The notes under the pieces are model-generated. The model was not told the origin of the DNA. It did no database searches and saw only the letters and a list, made by a program, of their open reading frames with translations. From Chitinophaga pinensis (GTDB lineage: Bacteria > Bacteroidota > Bacteroidia > Flavobacteriales_D > Crocinitomicaceae): 20,687 nucleotides of DNA. Location of the stretch: positions 1 through 20,687 of the forward strand of contig CAMBRH010000016.1 of the NCBI GenBank assembly GCA_945870115.1. Reading direction: 5' to 3'. The translations under genes were made by a program, and so were the position numbers. This document shows positions 13,827 to 20,687 of this stretch, in pieces. Each line of letters starts with the position of its first letter. Position 1 is the stretch's first letter.

Positions 13827-14588
13827 CTAAAACCCAAAATTATCAAATCCTGTTTCGCTCAATTTCTTATAATTTACTTCATTAAACATAAAAAACTGTG
13901 ACGGTTTGTGTGGAACACCAACTTGTTTTTCATCTAAATTTGTTAAAATATCTAATTTTAATATTTTTCTTCTGAAGTTTCTTTTGTCTAAACTTTTCTC
14001 TAAAATTGCTTCATATAATTTATGCAATTGTCCCAAAGTAAATTTTTCGGGTAAAAGGTTAAATCCTAAAGGTTGAATTCTGATTTTTTCCTTTAGTTTT
14101 TTTAAAGCAGCTTGAAGAATTTCAAAATGGTCAAATGCCAATTCATGAATATCATTTACAGCATACCAGTCAGCGGATTTCGCAAAAGAAGATGCATGAG
14201 GAGCATAATCATCCATTTTAACTAAGGAATAATATGCAACGGTAATAACTCTAGCTTCTGGTTTTGCACGAATCGATTTCAACCATTCTTGATCAGATTC
14301 TTTGCTTATTCTATCTGGATCACCAAAAGCACCAACTTGCTCTAAGTATATGTCTTTCAATTCTGTCAACTCATTCAAAACACGACTTGCCGCCATGTCT
14401 AAATTTTCATTATCGTAAATTAAATTCCCAGGTAAAGCCAATCGATTAGCATTATTACTTTCAGAACCAATTCCCCTATCAATTAAAAGTACGTTTAATT
14501 TTTCAAAATCAAAACCAAAAATTACACAGTCAGTTGAAAGGTTTGGATTTAATTCTAAATTTGAGTTTATTGATTTAATATTGTCCAT
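13827..14588 (-). CDS. Nudix-fold/winged-helix transcriptional regulator (NrtR/AraR-like), likely for the divergent sugar operon
   Basis: The 253-residue protein has an N-terminal Nudix domain (about 17-165) and a C-terminal winged-helix domain (about 175-253) with the FTLGQLHKLYEAILEKSLDKRNFRRKILK signature of NrtR-type regulators. The Nudix box is PGNLIYDNENLDMAASRVLNELTEL at 53-77. Glu61 and Arg69 are kept, but the REUxEExG core reads R-V-L-N-E-L-T-E, so two catalytic glutamates and the glycine are lost. This fits a ligand sensor rather than a hydrolase. Bacteroidota AraR is a known arabinose sensor of this architecture. The gene diverges from an alpha-glucan/maltose operon and shares a 204-bp control region containing an inverted repeat, so it probably regulates that operon; the ligand is unknown. 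It ends one base from the convergent 29-residue gene. Confidence 0.86.
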   Translation of the reverse strand: MDNIKSINSNLELNPNLSTDCVIFGFDFEKLNVLLIDRGIGSESNNANRLALPGNLIYDNENLDMAASRVLNELTELKDIYLEQVGAFGDPDRISKESDQEWLKSIRAKPEARVITVAYYSLVKMDDYAPHASSFAKSADWYAVNDIHELAFDHFEILQAALKKLKEKIRIQPLGFNLLPEKFTLGQLHKLYEAILEKSLDKRNFRRKILKLDILTNLDEKQVGVPHKPSQFFMFNEVNYKKLSETGFDNFGF

Positions 14589-14621
14589 TTTCTCTACTTC
14601 GATTTTTTTTTCCTAATGATG

Positions 14622-14655
14622 TAAATTTATAAAAAAATTATTTTATATTTGCAAA
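14622..14655 (-). promoter_or_regulatory. Possible promoter for the Nudix regulator
   Basis: On the minus strand TTTG (about 14651-14654) is followed 22 bases later by TAAATTTA (14622-14629), a near -7 box, 33 bases before the ATG at 14588. The TTTG overlaps the plus-strand -7 box, so the divergent promoters are interlocked. Confidence 0.35.
14644..14651 (+). promoter_or_regulatory. -7 box of the sugar operon
   Basis: TATATTTG is a perfect TAnnTTTG match. Transcription from it would leave an AT-rich leader of about 135 nt before the kinase ATG at 14793. Confidence 0.6.
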
Positions 14656-14671
14656 GTGTTCTTTTTACACT
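14655..14671. promoter_or_regulatory. Candidate operator AGTGT-N7-ACACT
   Basis: AGTGT (14655-14659) and ACACT (14667-14671) form an inverted repeat with a 7-base spacer. It starts 4 bases after the operon -7 box, over the expected transcription start, where a repressor would block initiation. A longer inverted repeat GTTAAATTT (14674-14682) / AAATTTAAC (14720-14728) lies further down the leader. The Nudix regulator next door is the obvious candidate protein. Confidence 0.45.
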
Positions 14672-14792
14672 AAGTTAAATTTTTGACTAAAAATGAGTTA
14701 AAAATCAATCTTAAAGCGTAAATTTAACACAAAGATAAAAATAAAGACAGAACTAAAACATAAACCAAACATAAAACTAAAGATTTAAACGC

Positions 14793-15653
14793 ATGTTTTT
14801 AATTATAGATAGCGGTTCAACTAAAAGCGATTGGGTTTTACTTGACGATGAAAATAATCAAACGTTTTTCACAACAATGGGATTTAATCCCTATTTTCAT
14901 GATGAAAAAACAATTATTGACGCCATTTTAGCAAATGACGGATTAAAAAAATGTGCCAATAAAGTTGTTTCGGTACATTTTTACGGAGCTGGTTGTTCAA
15001 GTCCAGAACTAAATTTAATTGTAGAAAACGCTTTCAGAAAAGTTTTCACAGAAGCAGATGTTTTTGTCGGCCATGATTTAACAGCTTGTGCTTATGCGAC
15101 TTACCAAGGAAAACCATCTATTTCTTGTATCATTGGAACAGGTTCAAATTCATGCTATTTTGATGGTGATAAGGTTTCAGAAGTTATTCCAGCATTGGGA
15201 TATATCCTTGGAGATGAAGGAAGTGGGAGTTATTTTGGAAAACAATTATTAGCTAGCTTTTTATACAAAAAATTGCCTAAAAATGTAGAAGAAGATTTTA
15301 TCAAAGAATTTGATTTGAACAAAGATAAGATTGTCGAAAACGTTTACATGAAACCAAATGCAAATGTTTATTTAGCGTCATTTATGAAATTTATTTCAAA
15401 ACATGCTGAAGAAGAATTTTTCAAAACAATGGTTTATGAAGGAATGAAAAAATTCATTGAAACACACGTTTGCTGCTACGAAAATTACAAATCTACAGAT
15501 GTTCATTTTATCGGATCTTTGGCTTTTATTTTTAAAAATGAACTTCAAAAGGCAGCTGATGAACTTGGGGTGAAAATTGGACAAATTATCCAAAAACCTA
15601 TTGGCGGATTGGTAAATTACCACCTAAATCATTTGTACTTAGTTAAGCGTTAA
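14793..15653 (+). CDS. BadF/BadG-type sugar kinase (ASKHA), N-acetylglucosamine kinase-like
   Basis: The 286-residue protein has the ASKHA ATP-binding pattern: phosphate-1 loop DSGSTKSDW at 6-14, phosphate-2 loop GTGSNS at 115-120, and a GDEGSGSYFG motif at 140-149. GHDLTACAYA (about 98-107) carries the aspartate usual as the catalytic base region. Bacteroidota relatives are annotated as N-acetylglucosamine kinases or BadF/BadG ATPases. In this operon the phosphorylase downstream releases free glucose, so phosphorylation of glucose is a sensible alternative role. It is the first gene of the operon and has no signal peptide. The substrate is inferred, not seen. Confidence 0.82.
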   Translation: MFLIIDSGSTKSDWVLLDDENNQTFFTTMGFNPYFHDEKTIIDAILANDGLKKCANKVVSVHFYGAGCSSPELNLIVENAFRKVFTEADVFVGHDLTACAYATYQGKPSISCIIGTGSNSCYFDGDKVSEVIPALGYILGDEGSGSYFGKQLLASFLYKKLPKNVEEDFIKEFDLNKDKIVENVYMKPNANVYLASFMKFISKHAEEEFFKTMVYEGMKKFIETHVCCYENYKSTDVHFIGSLAFIFKNELQKAADELGVKIGQIIQKPIGGLVNYHLNHLYLVKR

Positions 15654-15704
15654 GTTAAATAAAATCTTAATGTCATGTTATCCTAAAATCTTAAAATCTA
15701 TTTT

Positions 15705-17036
15705 ATGAAAATCATCTTTACATTTCTAATTTTAACTTTAAACCTATTACTTTTTGGACAAACTTCAAAAGTTACTCCAGAATGGTCTAAAAACGCTACG
15801 ATTTATGAAGTAAACGTGCGTCAGTTTACTCCTGAAGGAACATTTAAAGCATTTCAAGCTCATTTACCTCGCTTAAAAAAAATGGGAGTTGATATCTTGT
15901 GGCTGATGCCAATCAATCCAATTGGTGTAAAAAATAGAAAAGGTTCACTTGGAAGTTACTATGCAATTAGTAATTACAAAGCTGTCAATCCAGAATTTGG
16001 TTCAATGAGTGATTTCAAAACCTTGGTTTCGGAAGCTCAAAAACTTGGAATGCACGTAATTATTGATTGGGTTGCAAACCATACTTCTCCAGATAATATT
16101 TGGGTTGATCAATGTCACCAAAATTGGTACACTCTTGATTCTGCAGGCTATTTACAACCTACAATTGGAACAGATTGGTGGGATGTTGCCGATTTGAATT
16201 ACAACAATCCTGAAATGCGAAAAGAGATGATTGAATCCATGAAATTTTGGTTGAAAGAAGCAAATATTGATGGATTTCGTTGCGACGTTGCTGATTGGGT
16301 TCCTGTTGATTTTTGGAATCAAGCACGAATGGAATTGGACAAAGTAAAACCAGTTTTTATGCTTGCCGAAGCTGAAAATCCAGAACATCACAAGGCTGCA
16401 TTTGACATGTCTTATGGTTGGGAATTTCATCATTACATGAATAAAATAGCCAAAAGAGAAAAAAATGCTGCATCGATCTATGAATATTTAGATGGTCAGA
16501 AAAAATTTCCAAAAGAAGCTTACAGAATGAATTTTACATCAAATCACGATGAAAATTCTTGGAATGGAACTGAAATGGAACGCATGGGTGAATCTCGTTT
16601 TTGTTTTGCTGTTTTAGCTGCTACAATGCAAGGTATGCCTTTGGTTTACAACGGTCAAGAAACAAGTTTAGATAAAAGATTACGTTTCTTTGACAAAGAC
16701 ACTATTTCATGGAAAAAAATGGATCTAGAAGATTTTTATACAAAATTATTAAATTTAAATAAAAATAACAAAGCACTTTGGAATGGAACTTACGGTGGTG
16801 AATTACAAATGCTAACAGACAAATCAAACCCAGATGTTTTTGCCTTCGTGAGAGAAAAAGATGGACAAAAAGTCTTATGTATTTTCAATTTATCAAAATC
16901 TATACAAGAATACAAGTATTCTAACAAATTATTCAGCGGAAAATACACAAACTTGTTCACAAGTAAAAAAGCAAGTTTTAAAGAAACAGGAAAAGTTAAA
17001 CTAGAACCTTGGGCTTACAGGGTTTTTTATATCTAA
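15705..17036 (+). CDS. Exported GH13 alpha-amylase-family glycoside hydrolase
   Basis: The 443-residue protein has a signal peptide (MKIIFTFLILTLNLLLFGQ) and a complete GH13 barrel. Conserved region I is D121-WVANH, region II is GFRCDVAD with nucleophile Asp194, region III carries the acid/base Glu222 in MLAEAEN, and region IV is the NHD at 280-282 with the transition-state Asp282. A short C-terminal beta domain follows (about 350-443). It should cleave alpha-1,4-glucans or maltodextrins in the periplasm or outside. It has no T9SS tail and no lipobox, so a periplasmic location is most likely. It stands 51 bases after the kinase and 137 bases before the transporter. Confidence 0.92.
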   Translation: MKIIFTFLILTLNLLLFGQTSKVTPEWSKNATIYEVNVRQFTPEGTFKAFQAHLPRLKKMGVDILWLMPINPIGVKNRKGSLGSYYAISNYKAVNPEFGSMSDFKTLVSEAQKLGMHVIIDWVANHTSPDNIWVDQCHQNWYTLDSAGYLQPTIGTDWWDVADLNYNNPEMRKEMIESMKFWLKEANIDGFRCDVADWVPVDFWNQARMELDKVKPVFMLAEAENPEHHKAAFDMSYGWEFHHYMNKIAKREKNAASIYEYLDGQKKFPKEAYRMNFTSNHDENSWNGTEMERMGESRFCFAVLAATMQGMPLVYNGQETSLDKRLRFFDKDTISWKKMDLEDFYTKLLNLNKNNKALWNGTYGGELQMLTDKSNPDVFAFVREKDGQKVLCIFNLSKSIQEYKYSNKLFSGKYTNLFTSKKASFKETGKVKLEPWAYRVFYI

Positions 17037-17061
17037 TCCGCTATGCGGAGACAAAAGACTA

Positions 17062-17170
17062 CAAGATTCAAGACATAAGACTTGATTTTAGTAGAAACAT
17101 AATTTACTTTTTTAAATACATAAATTATAATTCAACATTAATTTAAAGTCTTAATATCTTAAAGTCTTAC
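17062..17170. repeat. AAGACTTA-type degenerate repeats in the amylase-transporter gap
   Basis: The 137-base gap has A-G-A-C clusters near its start (for example AAGACATAAGACTT, 17070-17083) and their complements near its end. TAAGACTT (17076-17083) is matched by AAGTCTTA at 17146-17153 and 17162-17169. The right cluster has an 8-base period (TCTTAATA, TCTTAAAG, TCTTACAA). The two sides could pair in the mRNA around a 60-base loop, just before the transporter ATG. A smaller CCGC-TAT-GCGG hairpin (17039-17049) sits just after the amylase stop. Confidence 0.55.
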
Positions 17171-17173
17171 AAA

Positions 17174-18706
17174 ATGGAAAAACCAAAACTATCATTCTGG
17201 CAAATTTGGAACATGAGTTTCGGATTTTTCGGTATTCAATTCGGATTTGAACTTCAAAACTCAAATATTAGTAGAATCTTTGAAACTCTTGGAGCAAATA
17301 AAGATGAAATTCCAATTTTATGGATTGCTGCACCCTTAACTGGATTGGTAATTCAACCAATAATTGGTTATTTAAGTGATAGAACTTGGCATCCATACTG
17401 GGGAAGAAGACGACCTTTTTTCTTTATCGGTGCAATTTTAGCAACCATATCCTTGTTTTTTCTACCAAACTCCCCTACCCTTTGGATTGCGGGAAGTATG
17501 CTATGGATTATGGATGCTTCAATCAATATTTCAATGGAACCTTTCAGAGCATTTGTAGGAGATAAACTACCTTCTGAACAACGAACAAAAGGTTTTGCCA
17601 TGCAGAGTTTTTTCATTGGACTTGGCTCCGTTGTTGCAGCAATGTTACCATGGGTTTTTACAAATGTATTCGGATTTTCTAATCAAGCAGAATCAGGTCA
17701 AATTCCGGATTCAGTTAAATGGAGCTTTTACATGGGAGGAATTGCATTTTTTGCTTCTGTGATGTACACCGTTTTCACAACAAAAGAAATGCCACCCGAA
17801 GATTTAGAGAAATTTCAAAGAGAAAAAGAATCCGTTACTTTTCTACAAGGAGTAAAAGAAACTTTTGGTGGAATTTTTCATATGCCAAAAGCAATGAAAC
17901 AATTGGCTTGGGTGCAATTTTTTACTTGGTTTTCACTTTTCGCAATGTGGATTTATAGCACAAATGCTGTAACAAGCAATTTATACGACATGAAAGTTGA
18001 CCGAGAAATAGTGAACAAAATGGAAGATAATATCCAATCAAATCTTTCAAAACCTGGTATTTCTATCAAAACTAAACAAGATTATAAATCTTTGCAAGCT
18101 GATATTAATGAAATTAAAGAATTTAGAGCAAATCAAAATCCTACTACAATCTCGCTAAATCTTGCCAATCATTTTGCTGATTCTTCTGAAACATTTTTTG
18201 ACGCTTCTGAAAAGAAAAATTTTGAACGAGTTAAAAAAGAATACAATGATGGAGCAGATTGGTTAAGCATCTGTTCATCAATCAGAAATGGAGTTGCAGC
18301 GATTTTTGCCTTCATTATCCCATGGATTGCTTACAAAACCAATCGTAGAAAAACACATACCATTTGTTTAATAATTGGTGGATTAGGTTTGATGAGTATT
18401 TCTGTTATTTCAAATCCAACCTTCTTGGCAATTTCAATGGGAATGGTTGGTATTTCCTGGGCAAGTATTCTTTCCATGCCTTATGCGATTTTAGCTGGAT
18501 CTTTACCTCCAAACCGCATGGGTTATTTCATGGGTGTTTTTAACTTTTTCATTGTAATTCCGCAAATTGTTGCCGCAACGATTCTAGGATTTTTAACTAT
18601 GAAATTATTTGGAGCAAATACAATTTATACAATCATGTTTGGTGGATTAACAATGATTATTGCTGGTTTACTAACATTAAGAGTAAAAGATGACGATGAA
18701 AAATAA
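17174..18706 (+). CDS. SLC45/GPH-type disaccharide transporter (MFS)
   Basis: The 510-residue protein is an MFS permease with about 12 hydrophobic helices. The start MEKPKLSFWQIWNMSFGFFGIQFGFELQNSNISRIFETLGA, the GYLSDRTWHPYWGRRRPFFFIG loop between helices 2 and 3 and the MEPFRAFVGDKLP motif are typical of the SLC45-like sucrose/maltose transporters of Bacteroidota. A hydrophilic stretch of about 100 residues (about 275-375) separates helices 7 and 8 and should face the periplasm. Proton- or cation-coupled import of maltose or trehalose across the inner membrane fits the phosphorylase behind it. Its end overlaps the start of the phosphoglucomutase gene, indicating translational coupling. Confidence 0.88.
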   Translation: MEKPKLSFWQIWNMSFGFFGIQFGFELQNSNISRIFETLGANKDEIPILWIAAPLTGLVIQPIIGYLSDRTWHPYWGRRRPFFFIGAILATISLFFLPNSPTLWIAGSMLWIMDASINISMEPFRAFVGDKLPSEQRTKGFAMQSFFIGLGSVVAAMLPWVFTNVFGFSNQAESGQIPDSVKWSFYMGGIAFFASVMYTVFTTKEMPPEDLEKFQREKESVTFLQGVKETFGGIFHMPKAMKQLAWVQFFTWFSLFAMWIYSTNAVTSNLYDMKVDREIVNKMEDNIQSNLSKPGISIKTKQDYKSLQADINEIKEFRANQNPTTISLNLANHFADSSETFFDASEKKNFERVKKEYNDGADWLSICSSIRNGVAAIFAFIIPWIAYKTNRRKTHTICLIIGGLGLMSISVISNPTFLAISMGMVGISWASILSMPYAILAGSLPPNRMGYFMGVFNFFIVIPQIVAATILGFLTMKLFGANTIYTIMFGGLTMIIAGLLTLRVKDDDEK

Positions 18707-19346
18707 AGAAATAAAAGGATTAATTTTTGACTTGGATGGTGTTATTGTTAGCACCGAACACAATCATTTTTTGGCTTGGAAAAAAACTGCAGACCAATTG
18801 GGTGTGAAATTTTCGGAACATGAAAATGAAAAATTGAAAGGTCTAAGTCGAGTAGATTCCTTGAAAGCAATCCTGGCAATTGACAATTTAATCATCAGTG
18901 AAAAAGAATTTGGCACTTTAATGCTGGATAAAAATGAATTTTATCTTGAATCAATTCAACTTTTAAATGAATCAAACATTCTTCCTGGGGTAAAAAACTT
19001 GTTAGTTTCAGCAAAGGAACAAGGAATTAAAATGGCAGTTGGCTCATCCAGTAAAAATGCTCCTTTTATTGTAAAACTTTTAGGATTAGATGATTATTTT
19101 GAACTAATTGTGGACGGAAATATGGTTGCAGATCCAAAACCTCATCCAGAAGTGTTTTTAAATGCTGCAAAAGGAATGAATTTAAAACCAAGCGATTGCA
19201 TTGTTTTTGAAGATGCAGAAAGTGGAATTAAAGCTGCCTTGGATGGAGGATTTCATGCAATTGCAGTTGGAAATAAAAATATTGCCGAAATGGCACACGA
19301 ATATTTAAACGATTTAACAGAATTTAAATTAGATTTATATGCTTAA
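18690..19346 (+). CDS. pgmB: Beta-phosphoglucomutase
   Basis: The 218-residue protein is a HAD hydrolase-fold mutase. Motif 1 is D14-L-D16-GVIVST (nucleophile and acid/base), the cap has the GLSRVDSL specificity segment, motif 2 is GSSSKNA, motif 3 is DPKPHPEVFL, and the metal motif is FEDAESGIKAA. It converts beta-glucose-1-phosphate to glucose-6-phosphate via a beta-glucose-1,6-bisphosphate intermediate. The start could be ATG 18690 or ATG 18696 (MKNKEIKG); either overlaps the transporter gene. Its stop overlaps the GH65 gene by 8 bases. This three-gene coupling (transporter, mutase, phosphorylase) is a standard disaccharide phosphorolysis module. Confidence 0.93.
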   Translation: MTMKNKEIKGLIFDLDGVIVSTEHNHFLAWKKTADQLGVKFSEHENEKLKGLSRVDSLKAILAIDNLIISEKEFGTLMLDKNEFYLESIQLLNESNILPGVKNLLVSAKEQGIKMAVGSSSKNAPFIVKLLGLDDYFELIVDGNMVADPKPHPEVFLNAAKGMNLKPSDCIVFEDAESGIKAALDGGFHAIAVGNKNIAEMAHEYLNDLTEFKLDLYA

Positions 19347-20687
19347 TTTATTTGAAATAGATGAGTGGAAAATAGTTGAAAATGGTTTCACACCATCGAA
19401 ACAAAAACAGGCTGAAAGTATTTTCAGTATTGGAAATGGTTCTTTTGGTCAAAGAGCAAATTTTGAAGAAAAATATTCTGGGGACAGCTTACAAGGAAGT
19501 TATGTTGGAGGAGTTTATTACCCTGATAAAACTAGAGTTGGTTGGTGGAAAAACGGTTACCCTGAATATTTCGCAAAAGTATTAAATTCATGTAATTGGA
19601 TCGGAATAAACATTGAAATTGATGGAATTCAACTTGATTTAAATACCTCCGAAGTGCAATCTTTTCACCGTGAATTAAATATGTTTGAAGGGACTTTAAC
19701 TCGTTCTTTTCGATGTGTTTTCCAAAATGGAAAAGAAATTGAAGTCAAATCTATTCGCTTTTGTTCAATGGAAAGAGAAGAAATCGGAGCAATATCTTAT
19801 TCAATTACACCTATAAATTTTAGCGGAAACGTTAAGTTTTCTCCTTATTTGGATTGTAAAGTAATGAATCACGATTCAAACTACGATGAATATTTTTGGG
19901 ACGAAGATTTCCATAAAATCGGAATTAAAAAAGGAATCGTTTGCGTTAAAACTAAAAAAACAAACTTCCACGTTGCGACGGCTATGCGAATTTCCTTTTG
20001 GAAAGAATCAGAATTGTTAGACATTCATCCAAATTTAGTTGAAAGAGAATTTTATGTAGAAAATAATTTTGAATATTACCTTGAAAAAGGAGTTACACAT
20101 ACCTTAAAAAAATATGTTTCTGTTTCTTCAACTATCAATCATTCTGAATTTTCATATGCAACAATTGCTTTAAATCGCGTAACAAAAGCATATATTAATG
20201 GTTTTGACATGCTTTTAGCAGAACACAAAGCTGCTTGGGCAAAAATTTGGTCAAATTCTGATATCAAAATCGAAGGAGATAGTGCATCCCAACAGGCAAT
20301 TCGCTTTAATATCTTTCATTTATTTCAAACTTATACTGGGAAAAATAGCAAATTAAATATTGGACCTAAAGGTTTCACAGGTGAAAAATATGGGGGAGCA
20401 ACTTATTGGGATACAGAAGCTTACTGCTTACCATTTTACTTAAAAACTGCTGATTCAAAAATTGCAAGACAACTATTGGTTTACCGTCACAATCATTTGC
20501 AGAAAGCCATTGAAAATGCCGCAAAATTAGGTTTTAAGGACGGAGCTGCTTTGTATCCAATGGTTACCATGAATGGTGAGGAATGCCACAACGAATGGGA
20601 AATCACCTTTGAAGAAATTCATAGAAACGGTGCAATAGCATTTGGAATTTACAATTATGTGCGACATACTTTAGACGAACAATATCT
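19339..20687 (+). CDS. GH65 maltose/trehalose phosphorylase (partial, runs off the window end)
   Basis: The ATG at 19339 overlaps the mutase stop and opens a frame to the last base, 449 complete codons of an enzyme normally near 750-780 residues. The N-terminal super-sandwich begins MLNLFEIDEWKIVENGFTPS and ESIFSIGNGSFGQRANFEE. The barrel entry IGPKGFTGEKYGGATYWDTE and the active-site segment NGEECHNEWEITFEEIHRNG are strong GH65 marks. The enzyme uses inorganic phosphate to split an alpha-linked glucose disaccharide into glucose and beta-glucose-1-phosphate. Maltose is favoured over trehalose or kojibiose because of the amylase in the operon, but the sequence seen does not decide it. No signal peptide: cytoplasmic. 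Confidence 0.92.
   Translation, partial: MLNLFEIDEWKIVENGFTPSKQKQAESIFSIGNGSFGQRANFEEKYSGDSLQGSYVGGVYYPDKTRVGWWKNGYPEYFAKVLNSCNWIGINIEIDGIQLDLNTSEVQSFHRELNMFEGTLTRSFRCVFQNGKEIEVKSIRFCSMEREEIGAISYSITPINFSGNVKFSPYLDCKVMNHDSNYDEYFWDEDFHKIGIKKGIVCVKTKKTNFHVATAMRISFWKESELLDIHPNLVEREFYVENNFEYYLEKGVTHTLKKYVSVSSTINHSEFSYATIALNRVTKAYINGFDMLLAEHKAAWAKIWSNSDIKIEGDSASQQAIRFNIFHLFQTYTGKNSKLNIGPKGFTGEKYGGATYWDTEAYCLPFYLKTADSKIARQLLVYRHNHLQKAIENAAKLGFKDGAALYPMVTMNGEECHNEWEITFEEIHRNGAIAFGIYNYVRHTLDEQY

Noticed and set aside
19376..19585. Plus-strand frame of 69 residues near the window end
   Set aside because: It is an out-of-frame reading within the GH65 phosphorylase gene, whose motifs continue across it.
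1..20687. CRISPR arrays, tRNA or rRNA genes, insertion sequences, toxin-antitoxin or defence modules
   Set aside because: No regular spaced repeats, cloverleaf segments, transposase motifs or defence-type domains were found; the ORF6N domain alone is not evidence of a prophage.

Overview
The window is about 20.7 kb of AT-rich DNA from a member of the Bacteroidota, most likely a flavobacterium-like lineage. The grounds are two proteins with type IX secretion (T9SS) C-terminal sorting tails, TonB-dependent uptake, no Shine-Dalgarno pattern, several TAnnTTTG-type -7 promoter boxes, and families typical of this phylum (DUF4465, DUF6702, Nudix-winged-helix regulator, SLC45-type sugar transporter). 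Genus and species cannot be read from the sequence. No tRNA, rRNA, CRISPR array, transposase or prophage was seen.

Region 1 (1-5031): the 3' end of an envelope-type gene closes with a strong hairpin terminator. It is followed by a cobalamin (B12) riboswitch with a -7 box in front and a recognisable B12 box. The riboswitch leads into a secreted DUF4465/T9SS protein, a BtuB-like TonB-dependent receptor and a beta-propeller lipoprotein resembling BtuG. This looks like a complete outer-membrane B12 capture and import set; the inner-membrane BtuCDF transporter is not in the window. A perfect 14-bp hairpin plus T-rich tract sits between the first gene and the receptor, directly against the receptor's probable GTG start, and probably sets unequal expression of the secreted protein and the receptor.

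Region 2 (5032-7376): an ORF6N-domain gene with its own promoter contains a perfect 37-bp palindrome inside its coding sequence. A related imperfect palindrome lies just after its stop codon. Then come a short-chain dehydrogenase and a second T9SS-type surface protein, 2 bp apart.

Region 3 (7377-13825): a convergent terminator; a small cold-shock/OB-like protein on the minus strand; a TPR-transmembrane-SpoIIE phosphatase signalling protein; a DUF6702 protein paired with an M1 metallopeptidase; a DUF2071 (YqjF-like) protein; and two unlisted small membrane proteins of 58 and 29 residues.

Region 4 (13827-20687): a Nudix-fold/winged-helix regulator whose Nudix box has lost key catalytic residues faces away from a sugar operon. 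The operon holds an ASKHA-family sugar kinase, a secreted GH13 amylase-type enzyme, an SLC45-type disaccharide transporter, beta-phosphoglucomutase and a GH65 maltose/trehalose phosphorylase cut by the window end. The logic is alpha-glucan cleavage, disaccharide import, phosphorolysis to glucose plus beta-glucose-1-phosphate, then conversion of both to glucose-6-phosphate. A short inverted repeat just downstream of the operon's -7 box is a good candidate operator.
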